This document shows, one piece after another, positions 30,081 through 38,202 of a DNA stretch of 64,000 nucleotides (positions are counted from its first letter, which is position 1; each line of letters starts with the position of its first letter). The translations under genes were made by a program, and so were the position numbers. The notes under the pieces were generated by a model. That model did no database searches and was not told the origin of the DNA. It saw nothing but the letters and a program-made list of their open reading frames with translations. This DNA is from Aurantiacibacter sp. D1-12. GTDB taxonomy: Bacteria > Pseudomonadota > Alphaproteobacteria > Sphingomonadales > Sphingomonadaceae. The stretch lies in NCBI RefSeq assembly GCF_028858515.1, contig NZ_JAPJZJ010000001.1, positions 310,001 to 374,000 of the forward strand. Direction: 5' to 3'.

Positions 30081-30100
30081 GAAGCCGCCTCCGCGGCTTC
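30081..30100 (+). terminator. Hairpin after fabZ
   Basis: GAAGCCGC (30081-30088) pairs with GCGGCTTC (30093-30100), loop CTCC. No T-run follows, so its strength as a terminator is doubtful. The 30101-30270 gap beyond it is the rpmE upstream region and shows no gene. Confidence 0.45.
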
Positions 30101-30270
30101 ATCCTCGCTAGACATGCAGCAAGCTGCGCCGCTGCGGGCAGGCAGTCGCCTTGCGGACCAATTCGGTCCGTTTGGGCTTGCAAATAGGGAATAGCGCCGT
30201 TATCTGCGCGCGACTTCCCAACATTGGAGAGCCGGTCGGAACCGGTTCGCACCATAAAGGACATACCGCC

Positions 30271-30507
30271 ATGAAGGCCGATACGCATCCCGATTACCAC
30301 ATGATCACGGTCAAGATGACCGATGGCACCGAATTCCAGACCCGTACCACTTGGGGCAAGGAAGGCGACACCATGAACCTCGAAATCGATCCGACCAGCC
30401 ACCCGGCATGGACGGGCGGCCCTCAGCGCATTCAGGACGGTGGCCGTGTTGCCAAGTTCAACCAGCGTTTCGGTGGTATCAAGCTGGGCGGCAAGAAGGC
30501 CGACTAA
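30271..30507 (+). CDS. rpmE: 50S ribosomal protein L31
   Basis: 78-residue L31. The ATG at 30271 begins [20 protein letters not shown]; the upstream in-frame start at 30151 adds unrelated residues. No cysteines are present, so this is the zinc-free form. [13 protein letters not shown] near the end is typical. A ribosome site (AAAGGA) lies upstream and a strong terminator follows. Confidence 0.95.
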   Translation: MKADTHPDYHMITVKMTDGTEFQTRTTWGKEGDTMNLEIDPTSHPAWTGGPQRIQDGGRVAKFNQRFGGIKLGGKKAD

Positions 30508-30524
30508 ACGCGCCTTCGCGATTG

Positions 30525-30561
30525 ATCAAAAGGGCGGTCCTGCGGGGCCGCCCTTTTTGAT
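30525..30561 (+). terminator. Rho-independent terminator, bidirectional
   Basis: ATCAAAAGGGCGG pairs with CCGCCCTTTTTGAT around TCCTGCGGGG. A- and T-runs flank the stem, so it can serve rpmE and the convergent GFA gene, whose stop is at 30562. Confidence 0.92.
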
Positions 30562-30975
30562 TTAGTCGATCAGTTTCTCGTACTTGAGAACGCCGTGATA
30601 GTAGTACTGCCCGGTATCAGCGGGATGGTTCTGCCCGTCGAAGACAAGACATTCCTTCAGATCATAGATCGAGCGCCCATCGATACAGGCATAACTCACC
30701 GCGACATTGTCCGGTTCGGAGCGCAGTTCCTGCAGCACGTGGATACCGCAATTCGAGCAGAAGTGGTGTTTCGCCACGCCCGACCCGAAGGTGTAGGTGG
30801 AGAGCATGTCCTGCCCCTCCGTCACCTCAACATCGGTCTTGGGAACGTCGAGCATCACGATGCCCTTCATCGCACAGATCGTGCAATTGCACCGCCGGAT
30901 CAGCGGTTCCTCCGGCATAGCAAAGGAAAATCGCACCGCGCCGCAATGGCATCCGCCTGCTTCTGCCTTGCTCAT
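30562..30975 (-). CDS. GFA/CENP-V domain zinc protein
   Basis: 137-residue protein of the glutathione-dependent formaldehyde-activating (GFA) superfamily. The zinc ligands are complete: Cys9 and Cys11 (CHCGAV), Cys29, Cys31 and Cys34 (CNCTIC), Cys73 and Cys76 (CSNCG). Members of this fold bind zinc and sometimes glutathione, but most have no known substrate, and formaldehyde activation should not be assumed. It follows the 2OG oxygenase gene by 4 bp on the same strand and is probably cotranscribed. Confidence 0.88.
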   Translation of the reverse strand: MSKAEAGGCHCGAVRFSFAMPEEPLIRRCNCTICAMKGIVMLDVPKTDVEVTEGQDMLSTYTFGSGVAKHHFCSNCGIHVLQELRSEPDNVAVSYACIDGRSIYDLKECLVFDGQNHPADTGQYYYHGVLKYEKLID

Positions 30976-30979
30976 CGCC

Positions 30980-31636
30980 TCACCCCCACGGCTTTTCCCG
31001 ATACCACTTCGTAATCACGTACTTCGTCCCCTTACGCACTTTCATCCCGTGGTGCAGCGTCGCAGGGTTGAGTGAGCCATCCTCGCGGCGGTTGTTCCAG
31101 CATACCAACTTGCCCACTTCGGGCTGGAACATCTTCTTGAGTACCTTGAACCGTGTCGCGCCGCCGGCTTCGACATGGTTGAGGTAGATCATGAAGGTCC
31201 ATGTCCGGTTGCCCGAGACCGAGCAGAATTTCTGGAAGTCCGCGCCGTTGGGCTCGAAATAATCCGTATGCGCCTTGAATTCCTGCCCGACGGCATAGCG
31301 CTGCCCTTGCACTGGCTCGCCGTGTGCCGGGTCAATCCCATTGAGCGCGAACAGCCGTGCTTCGAGATCCAGCACGGCGGGTTCATCCGCCTCCAGATCG
31401 CAGGTCTCGCTGGTTCGGAAGTAATTGTCGCCATTGGCGTCAGCGATGGTCGAAGGGCGGCGATCCTTGTCGATCAGACGGATAAGTTCGATACACAGAT
31501 CGGGTGGCAGGAATTGCGCGCAGTCCAGCACGATAGCGCGCGGGGAGGGCACGCGGCGCACTCCATGATGTTGCATCAGCAGCTCCGGACTCGTCTCGCC
31601 GGGGCCCAACGCCGGATTCGCAAGGTGACTCGCCAT
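30980..31636 (-). CDS. 2OG-Fe(II) oxygenase, prolyl 4-hydroxylase type
   Basis: 218-residue dioxygenase. The iron ligands are His123 and Asp125 (AHTDYF) and a histidine at 195 or 196 (LHHGM); a lysine at 202-205 in VRKGTKY would bind 2-oxoglutarate. YFRTSETCDL and WTFMIYLN are also features of bacterial P4H-like proteins. Substrate unknown; bacterial relatives hydroxylate proline in proteins such as EF-Tu. The tail KWYREKPW is usual for the group. Upstream to tRNA-His (31637-31830) nothing convincing is seen. Confidence 0.88.
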   Translation of the reverse strand: MASHLANPALGPGETSPELLMQHHGVRRVPSPRAIVLDCAQFLPPDLCIELIRLIDKDRRPSTIADANGDNYFRTSETCDLEADEPAVLDLEARLFALNGIDPAHGEPVQGQRYAVGQEFKAHTDYFEPNGADFQKFCSVSGNRTWTFMIYLNHVEAGGATRFKVLKKMFQPEVGKLVCWNNRREDGSLNPATLHHGMKVRKGTKYVITKWYREKPWG

Positions 31637-31830
31637 CCCGATGGCATAGTCGTGCAGGTGCCTTGCGGGAAGGGTGTGTAATTATCTTTCATTATCGCGG
31701 CTCAAACGCACTTTTTGCTTTGCTCGGGCGATGAGTTGTGCAACAGGCTCGCGCCCGCGCTCAATGCCGCTTGACCGGCGAGCGCAGGACCGTAAAGCCG
31801 CGTGCTTCGGCATGCGCTTGCGTATGATGT

Positions 31831-31908
31831 GGCGATCGTAGCTCAGTTGGTTAGAGCGCCGGTTTGTGGTACCGGAGGTCGGGGGTTCGAGACCCCTCGA
31901 TCGCCCCA
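31831..31908 (+). tRNA. tRNA-His (GTG)
   Basis: Acceptor GCGATCG (31832-31838) pairs with CGATCGC (31898-31904); the anticodon loop TTGTGGT reads GTG. The extra 5' G of tRNA-His (31831) faces C73 (31905), and CCA is encoded (31906-31908). Confidence 0.96.
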
Positions 31909-31953
31909 TTTTCCTCCCGCAGATGCCGAGAAACAGGTGATGAGGGAGCTTGT

Positions 31954-33018
31954 ATGCCAGCTTTGTGGAATGAAGCCGATTGGGACGAGCACGAGCGCGT
32001 CGAAATCATTCACGATCGCAACAGCGGGCTTACGGCGATTATCGCCTTGCATTCCACTCACCTTGGCCCGGGCGCGGGCGGCACCCGGTTCTGGCACTAT
32101 GCAGAGCCTGACATGGCGGTGCGCGATGCGCTGCGCCTGTCACGGGGCATGAGCTTCAAGAACGCGATGGCCGGTCTGCCCATGGGCGGCGGCAAGGCCG
32201 TGGTCGTGCTCGACAAGGACGGAACCAAGACTACCGAAATGCTCCATGCCTTTGGCGATGCTGTCGAAGCAATGGGCGGCCAGTATGTAACCGCGGAAGA
32301 CGTTGGTGCGAGCGTGGCCGACATGGTGGCTGTGGCAACGCGCACTTCGCACGTTTGCGGGCTGCCGGCCGACGAAGGCGATGCCGGTGGTGATCCGGGC
32401 CCGTTCACGGCTTACGGCATCTATCTCGGCATCACGGCCGCTGTTGCGCACAAGCTGGGCAAAGACTCTGTTGATGGGGTTCGCATTGCCGTACAGGGCT
32501 GCGGTTCGGTTGGCGGCGGCGTGGCTCGTCTGCTGGCGAAGGATGGCGCCAAGCTGATCCTCGCCGATATCAATGCAGATGCCGCACAGGCGCTTGCTGC
32601 AGAAACGGGCGGTGAAGTCGCTAGCGTGGATGAGATCATGGCTGTCGAATGCGATGTGCTCAGCCCCAATGCGCTTGGCGCGGTGCTTAATGACGAGACC
32701 ATTCCCGCGCTGAACTGCGCTATCGTCGCAGGCGGCGCGAACAACCAGTTGGCGCGCCCGCATCACGGGCAACAGCTGCACGATCGCGGCATCCTCTACG
32801 CCCCTGATTACGTCATCAACGCTGGCGGCATCATCAATGTCGGCTGGGAATACCTCTATGCCCAGAAGGGCGAGGATTGTGACGTATCGGCGGTGAACGC
32901 GCGCATCGCAGAAATCCCCGGACGCCTGCAGTCGATCTGGCAGAAGAGCGAAGCCGAAGGGCGTCCGTCGAATGAAGTTGCCGATGCGATGGCGCGAGAA
33001 CTGATCGGCCGCGGATAA
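31954..33018 (+). CDS. Leucine/phenylalanine/valine dehydrogenase family protein
   Basis: NAD-dependent oxidative deaminase of the Glu/Leu/Phe/Val dehydrogenase family, 354 residues. The ATG at 31954 has an AGGGAG ribosome site; the frame continues upstream through the tRNA but cannot be coding there. Catalytic lysines correspond to Lys69 (MSFKNAMAG) and Lys81 (PMGGGKAVV), as in leucine dehydrogenase. The Rossmann motif is VQGCGSVGGGVA. Length fits leucine dehydrogenase better than glutamate dehydrogenase; the exact amino acid is inferred. Confidence 0.9.
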   Translation: MPALWNEADWDEHERVEIIHDRNSGLTAIIALHSTHLGPGAGGTRFWHYAEPDMAVRDALRLSRGMSFKNAMAGLPMGGGKAVVVLDKDGTKTTEMLHAFGDAVEAMGGQYVTAEDVGASVADMVAVATRTSHVCGLPADEGDAGGDPGPFTAYGIYLGITAAVAHKLGKDSVDGVRIAVQGCGSVGGGVARLLAKDGAKLILADINADAAQALAAETGGEVASVDEIMAVECDVLSPNALGAVLNDETIPALNCAIVAGGANNQLARPHHGQQLHDRGILYAPDYVINAGGIINVGWEYLYAQKGEDCDVSAVNARIAEIPGRLQSIWQKSEAEGRPSNEVADAMARELIGRG

Positions 33019-33028
33019 GGCGTGAGTT

Positions 33029-33130
33029 CCCCCTCTTTTTTAAAGGAGGGGGTAATGGGTCCTGACCCTAAGCCTCGCCTTGGGCTGGGCAAGTCTCGTT
33101 GCCCCTCCTCTGAAGAAGAGGCGAATGGGC
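33029..33130. repeat. Intergenic palindromes before ccmC
   Basis: CCCCCTC (33029-33035) pairs with GAGGGGG (33046-33052) over an A/T loop. A second potential hairpin spans 33101-33130, with GCCC and GGGC at its ends and CCTC facing GAGG inside. The 181-bp gap 33019-33199 has no gene. The compact palindromic layout looks like a dispersed intergenic repeat, but no second copy was found in this window. Confidence 0.45.
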
Positions 33131-33199
33131 TTCGGTTTGGCTTGCCGCCACGCCCTGCAACTGCCAATGATGCGCCCGACTGATCGTAATTGACGAAGC

Positions 33200-33946
33200 A
33201 TGCATCTCTACGCCAATCCCGCCCGCTTTTTAAGGATCGCCAAGTGGCTGACGCCGCTGCTGCTGGTGTCCGGCCTGTTGCTGGCTGGTGGCGCGATGCT
33301 GTGGGGCTTTTTCAACACGCCGCCAGACCGGCTGATGGGAGACACGGTCAAGATCCTGTACATCCATGTGCCATCCGCATGGCTGGGCATGGGCGGGTGG
33401 ACAGCCATCGCGATTGCCAGCCTTGTGGAGCTTGTCTGGCGGCACCCGTTGGCCGCCATCGCCGCACGCGCGGCGGCGGTGCCAGGTGCGGTGTTCACGT
33501 TCATCTGCCTTGCCACCGGATCGATCTGGGGGCGCCCGACATGGGGCACCTGGTGGGTGTGGGACGGCCGCCTGACTTCGATGCTGGTGCTGCTGTTCCT
33601 GTACTTCGGCTATATCGCGTTGTCGGGCTCGCTGGCACGCGAAGGGCAGAGCTCTCGCATCGCGGCGATCTTCGGCCTTGTGGGTGCGATCAATGTACCG
33701 ATCATCAACCGCAGCGTCGTGTGGTGGAATTCGCTCCATCAGCCGCCCAGCATTACCACTGGTGGAAGCGCGATTGACGAGGTTTTCCTTGTGCCGTTGA
33801 TGGTTGCCGTGCTGGGCTTTTCGCTGCTGTTCGGCGGTGTGGTGCTGGCACGCATGCGGACCATTCTTGCAGACATCCAGGCAGAGGCTCGCCTACGCCG
33901 GATGGCGCAGAAAGCAGACCTGAAGACTTCGGAGGCTGCATCGTGA
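33200..33946 (+). CDS. ccmC: Haem exporter protein CcmC
   Basis: Membrane protein that attaches haem to CcmE in cytochrome c maturation; 248 residues with six membrane spans. The tryptophan-rich haem-handling motif WGTWWVWDGRLTS is present, with conserved histidines in YIHVPSAW and SLHQPPS. It opens a run of seven ccm genes with 4-base overlaps. The usual partners ccmA and ccmB do not precede it. Confidence 0.96.
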   Translation: MHLYANPARFLRIAKWLTPLLLVSGLLLAGGAMLWGFFNTPPDRLMGDTVKILYIHVPSAWLGMGGWTAIAIASLVELVWRHPLAAIAARAAAVPGAVFTFICLATGSIWGRPTWGTWWVWDGRLTSMLVLLFLYFGYIALSGSLAREGQSSRIAAIFGLVGAINVPIINRSVVWWNSLHQPPSITTGGSAIDEVFLVPLMVAVLGFSLLFGGVVLARMRTILADIQAEARLRRMAQKADLKTSEAAS

Positions 33947-34083
33947 GAGAAGCGCTCGACCAGATGATCTTCGTCTATGCTGCTTTTGCGGTGACGATCA
34001 TCTCCACACTGCTGCTGGTTGGCCAGAGCTGGCTCGCCATGCGTAAGGCAGAGGCGCGGCGGGACAAGGTGAAGGGCAAATGA
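33943..34083 (+). CDS. ccmD: Haem exporter accessory protein CcmD
   Basis: 46-residue single-span protein. It starts at a GTG inside the ccmC stop and ends overlapping the ccmE ATG. One membrane helix (VYAAFAVTIISTLLLVG) is followed by a basic tail (MRKAEARRDKVKGK), which is the usual CcmD plan. CcmD releases holo-CcmE from the CcmABC complex. Confidence 0.9.
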   Translation: MREALDQMIFVYAAFAVTIISTLLLVGQSWLAMRKAEARRDKVKGK

Positions 34084-34541
34084 CCTCTGCTCTCAAGCCC
34101 AAGCATCAGCGACTGGTGCTGATCGTGCTGGCGGTTGCCGCTCTGATCGGCGCGACGCTTCTGGCGATGGTCGCGCTGCGTGATCAGGCGAGCTATTTCT
34201 ACGTCCCTTCCGACATTGCCGAAAACCCGCCTGAGCCGGGGCAGGCCATCCGGCTTGGCGGAATGGTGGAAGAAGGCTCCATCGTCGAACTGCCGGACGG
34301 GGTGAGTGTGACCTTTGTCGTGCACGATGGCGTGGCGCGGGTGCCAGTGACTTTTACCGGAATCCTGCCTGACCTTTTCGTGGAAGGGTCTGGCGTTGTC
34401 GCCGATGGCAGCATGGATGTCAGCGGCACTTTCGTGGCCGAGAATGTACTCGCCAAGCATGACGAGAACTACATGCCGCGCGAGCTTGAGGATATGACAC
34501 CCGATCAGGTTCGCGAAACTATTGCGGAAACGACCGGGTGA
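34080..34541 (+). CDS. ccmE: Cytochrome c-type biogenesis haem chaperone CcmE
   Basis: 153-residue periplasmic haem carrier with an N-terminal anchor (LVLIVLAVAALIGATLLAM). The haem-binding histidine is His127 in AKHDENYMP, so this is the classical histidine form. The preceding beta-barrel shows FVVHDG and GILPDLFVEG. It overlaps ccmD and ccmF. Confidence 0.96.
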   Translation: MTSALKPKHQRLVLIVLAVAALIGATLLAMVALRDQASYFYVPSDIAENPPEPGQAIRLGGMVEEGSIVELPDGVSVTFVVHDGVARVPVTFTGILPDLFVEGSGVVADGSMDVSGTFVAENVLAKHDENYMPRELEDMTPDQVRETIAETTG

Positions 34542-36490
34542 TCCCCGAAATCGGCCTTGCCGCCCTGTGGCTTGCTGCGGCGCTGGCGGCGTTGCAATTG
34601 CTGGCGGGCTTTATTGGCGCGCGGCATGACAATGCAGAGATCGCGAGCCTCGCGCGTCCTGCTGCTTTGTTGCAGGCGATCCTGTGCGGCGTGGCCTTTC
34701 TTTGTCTGCTCTACGTCTTTGCCGTGACCGATCTCTCGGTAAAGCTGGTCGCCACCAATTCGCATTCGATGAAGCCGATGATCTTCAAGCTTTCTGGCGC
34801 CTGGGGGAACCACGAAGGCTCGATGCTGCTGTGGATCACCGTGATGGCTATAGCAGGCGGAGCGATTGCGCTGATCGAGCGACGCTTGCCCGAAAAGACG
34901 ATGATGGCGACGCTTTCCGCGCAAAGCTTCGTTGGCCTTGGCTTCTATGCCTTCCTGTTAATCGCCTCCAACCCGTTCGAGCGGCTAACGGAGATCCCGC
35001 CTGAAGGGAATGGCCTCAATCCGCTGTTGCAGGATGTGGGCTTGGCCTTTCATCCGCCCACGCTCTACATCGGCTATGTCGGTCTTTCGATTGCCTTCAG
35101 CTTCGCACTCGGCGCGCTGCTGACCCGCAATGTGACGCCCGACTTCGCGCGCGTAATGCGCCCCTGGGTGCTTGCGGCGTGGATATTCCTCACCATTGGT
35201 ATCACTGCGGGATCCTACTGGGCGTACTACGAGCTCGGCTGGGGAGGTTGGTGGTTCTGGGACCCCGTGGAGAATGCGTCGCTTATGCCGTGGCTCGCTG
35301 CGACGGCCTTGCTGCACTCAGCAAGCGTTCTGGCTGCGCGCGATGCCTTGCGGACGTGGACGATCATGCTGGGCGTGATCGCTTTCTCGATGAGCATGGT
35401 GGGCACATTCCTCGTTCGTTCGGGCATTCTGACGAGCGTCCACGCCTTCGCGGTCGATCCCCAACGCGGTAGCTTCATCCTCGCGCTGCTGGTGCTCTAC
35501 ATTGGCGGCGCGCTGGTGCTGTTCGCTCTGCGTGCCAGCACGATTGCCGAGGGTGAGCGGTTCAGCGTGATGAGCCGCGAGGGCGCACTAGTGGTCAACA
35601 ATGTCGGCCTGTCCGCCATTCTCGGCGTGGTGCTGATCGGCACGCTCTATCCGCTGTTTACGGAAGCCTTCGACGTGCGCGTTTCGGTCGGCCCGCCGTA
35701 CTTCAATCCGGTCAGCGCGATCTTCTTTCTGCCGATGATGCTGGTGCTGATGGTTGGTCCGCTGCTGCGCTGGAAAAGCGACAATGCCGGTCGCATCATG
35801 AAACCGCTCGCGCTGATCGGTGCAGTGATGCTGACGGTGCTGATCCGCTCGCTTTTCTACGAGGATATCGGTTTGCTGCCTTTCCTTGGCCTCGTGCTGG
35901 CTGCTGGTGTGGCCGTCGCAAGTGTCGCGCCGCTGTTCGGTCGCTCGCTGCGCCGTACGCCGCTGGCCATCTGGGGCATGTGTGTGGCGCATCTTGGCAT
36001 TGCGGTCGCCATGTTTGGCATGGCTGCAGACACGGCATTCCAGAAAGAACGGCTTGTGGCCGCGAATGTTGGCGACATTGTCGAGGTTGGTCCGTGGACC
36101 GGGCAGCTCGATACCGTGAACGCGGTTGCTGGCCCGAACTGGACCGCAATGCAGGCGAACCTCACCATGTCCTACGAGGGCGGTCCCGGCCAGGAAGCGC
36201 ATCCGCAATCGCGCAATTTTTGGACGCCGGTGATGGAGACGAGCGAGGTCGCACTGCTCACCCGGTGGAACGGGCAGCTCTATGTTGCGGTGGGCAACCA
36301 GGGGCAGGACGGGCGCTGGCAGTTGCGCCTGTGGTGGAAGCCGTTCGTGACTTTTATCTGGTACGGCGGCTTGCTCATTGCGCTTGGCGGTGCACTGGCC
36401 TTGGTCGGACGCGTGGCAAGTGACCTGCGCCGCCGCCGTCATGCGGACGAGGAAGACATGGAAGACGAGCTGGCAGAGGCGACCGCATGA
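34538..36490 (+). CDS. ccmF: Haem lyase CcmF
   Basis: 650-residue polytopic protein that ligates haem to apocytochrome c. GTG start overlapping ccmE. The WWD domain is present (GWGGWWFWDPVENASLMPW), together with WGNHEGSMLLW and many membrane spans. The periplasmic C-terminal loop ends in a final span and an acidic tail. Confidence 0.96.
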   Translation: MIPEIGLAALWLAAALAALQLLAGFIGARHDNAEIASLARPAALLQAILCGVAFLCLLYVFAVTDLSVKLVATNSHSMKPMIFKLSGAWGNHEGSMLLWITVMAIAGGAIALIERRLPEKTMMATLSAQSFVGLGFYAFLLIASNPFERLTEIPPEGNGLNPLLQDVGLAFHPPTLYIGYVGLSIAFSFALGALLTRNVTPDFARVMRPWVLAAWIFLTIGITAGSYWAYYELGWGGWWFWDPVENASLMPWLAATALLHSASVLAARDALRTWTIMLGVIAFSMSMVGTFLVRSGILTSVHAFAVDPQRGSFILALLVLYIGGALVLFALRASTIAEGERFSVMSREGALVVNNVGLSAILGVVLIGTLYPLFTEAFDVRVSVGPPYFNPVSAIFFLPMMLVLMVGPLLRWKSDNAGRIMKPLALIGAVMLTVLIRSLFYEDIGLLPFLGLVLAAGVAVASVAPLFGRSLRRTPLAIWGMCVAHLGIAVAMFGMAADTAFQKERLVAANVGDIVEVGPWTGQLDTVNAVAGPNWTAMQANLTMSYEGGPGQEAHPQSRNFWTPVMETSEVALLTRWNGQLYVAVGNQGQDGRWQLRLWWKPFVTFIWYGGLLIALGGALALVGRVASDLRRRRHADEEDMEDELAEATA

Positions 36491-37029
36491 AGCAGCTTCG
36501 CATCACGCTCTGGATCGTGGTGGCTATTGCGGCTGCGTTGTTCGCGCTGTTCGCCTACCAGCTCTCGCAACCCAAGGACGATTTCGTCCGGAGCGCGATG
36601 GTGGGCCAGCAACTCCCCGAATTCGATCTGGAACCCGCCTTTGCTGACCGCCCGGGGCTTTCCTCCGCCGATTTCGCCAATGGTGAACCTGCTCTACTCA
36701 ACCTGTTCGGCAGCTGGTGCATTCCTTGCCGTGTCGAGGCTCCGCAACTTGACGCGCTTGAGCGGCAGGGTGCGACAATTCACGCTGTCGCCCTGCGTGA
36801 CCGGGAGGAGGACGTAGCGCGCTTCCTCGAAATCTACGGCAACCCGTTCACCCGTATAGGGCGCGATGACATCTCCGAAACGCAGTTCGCGCTCGGCGCA
36901 TCGGGCGTGCCCGAAACCTTCGTGATCGATGGCTCTGGCCGCATTACGTACCAGCATATCGGCATTGTCACCGAAAGCGACGTTCCGCTGCTGCTCGAAG
37001 AATTGCGTAAGGCGGGAAGCGGGTCATGA
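36487..37029 (+). CDS. ccmG: Periplasmic thioredoxin CcmG/DsbE
   Basis: 180-residue membrane-anchored thioredoxin-like protein that reduces apocytochrome c. The redox pair is Cys78 and Cys81 in SWCIPCRVE. An N-terminal span lies at about 7-25. GVPETFVID, with the cis-proline, is diagnostic. It overlaps ccmF and ccmH by four bases each. Confidence 0.95.
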   Translation: MKQLRITLWIVVAIAAALFALFAYQLSQPKDDFVRSAMVGQQLPEFDLEPAFADRPGLSSADFANGEPALLNLFGSWCIPCRVEAPQLDALERQGATIHAVALRDREEDVARFLEIYGNPFTRIGRDDISETQFALGASGVPETFVIDGSGRITYQHIGIVTESDVPLLLEELRKAGSGS

Positions 37030-37442
37030 AACGGCTATTCGCTCTTTTCGCACTTTTGGCGGTGTCTTTGCCTACTGCGCTCACCGCCCAATCCAGCATG
37101 CCGCCCGCGCCCTATGCCTACACCCAGCTTGAAGACCCTGCACAGGAACAGATCGCGCGCGATCTGATGGAGACGCTGCGCTGTCTGCAATGCCAGAGCC
37201 AGTCGATCGCCGATAGCGATGCGCCGGTGGCAGGCGACATGCGGCATCAGGTCCGCACGCGCATTGCCGCCGGGGAAAGCCCGGAAGAAATTCGCGCTTA
37301 CCTGATCTCGCGTTATGGCGATTACATCAGTTACGAACCGGAGATCAGTGCAACGACCTGGCCGCTTTTCGTGCTGCCGGGTATCCTTGTGCTGCTCGCG
37401 CTCATCGTCCTGCTCCGCCGGGTGGGAAGGGTGCGCGAATGA
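37026..37442 (+). CDS. ccmH: Cytochrome c-type biogenesis protein CcmH (CcmL)
   Basis: 138-residue thiol oxidoreductase of the haem lyase complex. Signal sequence at 1-22, then the motif LRCLQCQ with Cys53 and Cys56, and a C-terminal membrane span (LFVLPGILVLLALIVLL). RYGDYISYEP is conserved. It is the short form without the TPR part, which is encoded separately by the next gene. Confidence 0.95.
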   Translation: MKRLFALFALLAVSLPTALTAQSSMPPAPYAYTQLEDPAQEQIARDLMETLRCLQCQSQSIADSDAPVAGDMRHQVRTRIAAGESPEEIRAYLISRYGDYISYEPEISATTWPLFVLPGILVLLALIVLLRRVGRVRE

Positions 37443-38104
37443 CCTGGATAATGGCCATCCTGCTCGCGCTTATCGCCTTTGGTATTGCGGTGCTGCTGTT
37501 CCGCATCGAGAAGGCTCTGTGGACCAGTCTTGGCGCGGCGCTGACCTTCGGGCTTGTCGGCTATGCGGTTCAGGCGAGTCCGGACCTGCCCTCCGCTCCC
37601 AAAGCGATGGGGGCAGCCAATACCGAAAATACCTTTGATATCGTTGCCGCGCGGCGCGAATTTATCGCCGACGACGAACGCAGCCGTGCCGACGCACTCC
37701 TGACCGCCGATGCCTATGCCCAGCGCGGCCGGTATATCGATGCGGCGACCATCCTGGCCGGCATTACCAGCGCCAATTCGGAGGATTTCGAGGCATGGAT
37801 CGCGCAGGGCAATGCACTTGCCGAGCACGCTGACGGAACGCTGACCGCACCCGCGCTCTACGCCTATCGGCAGGCATCAATCGTCAAGCCGGATCATCTT
37901 GCGCCAAACTACTTCCTTGGCGTTGCGCTGGTGAGACAGGGGCGTTTGATGGAAGCGCGGCAGATATGGCGAGAGGCGCTGGACAGCGCGCCTGAAGGTG
38001 CTGTTGGCAGGGCTGGGCTGGAAGAACGACTGTCACGGCTTGATACTATGCTTGGCGCAATGGGCGCGATGAATGCCGCGCCGCCGCAAGACAGTGCCGA
38101 ATAG
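37439..38104 (+). CDS. ccmI: Cytochrome c-type biogenesis protein CcmI (TPR)
   Basis: 221 residues: an N-terminal membrane hairpin (WIMAILLALIAFGIAVLLF and a second span) followed by tetratricopeptide repeats, with ALYAYRQASIVKPDHLAPNY being the clearest unit (about 139-158). CcmI presents apocytochrome c to the lyase. It lacks the large C-terminal extension of some family members. It closes the ccm run. Confidence 0.85.
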   Translation: MTWIMAILLALIAFGIAVLLFRIEKALWTSLGAALTFGLVGYAVQASPDLPSAPKAMGAANTENTFDIVAARREFIADDERSRADALLTADAYAQRGRYIDAATILAGITSANSEDFEAWIAQGNALAEHADGTLTAPALYAYRQASIVKPDHLAPNYFLGVALVRQGRLMEARQIWREALDSAPEGAVGRAGLEERLSRLDTMLGAMGAMNAAPPQDSAE

Positions 38105-38202
38105 CAACATTTGTGCACTGCAGCATTGCGGTGCCAGCCGCACACTGCTAGGGCGCGCGCTTCGCCGGACGGGGCGGAATAGCTAATGGGCCTTAAATCC
38201 AT

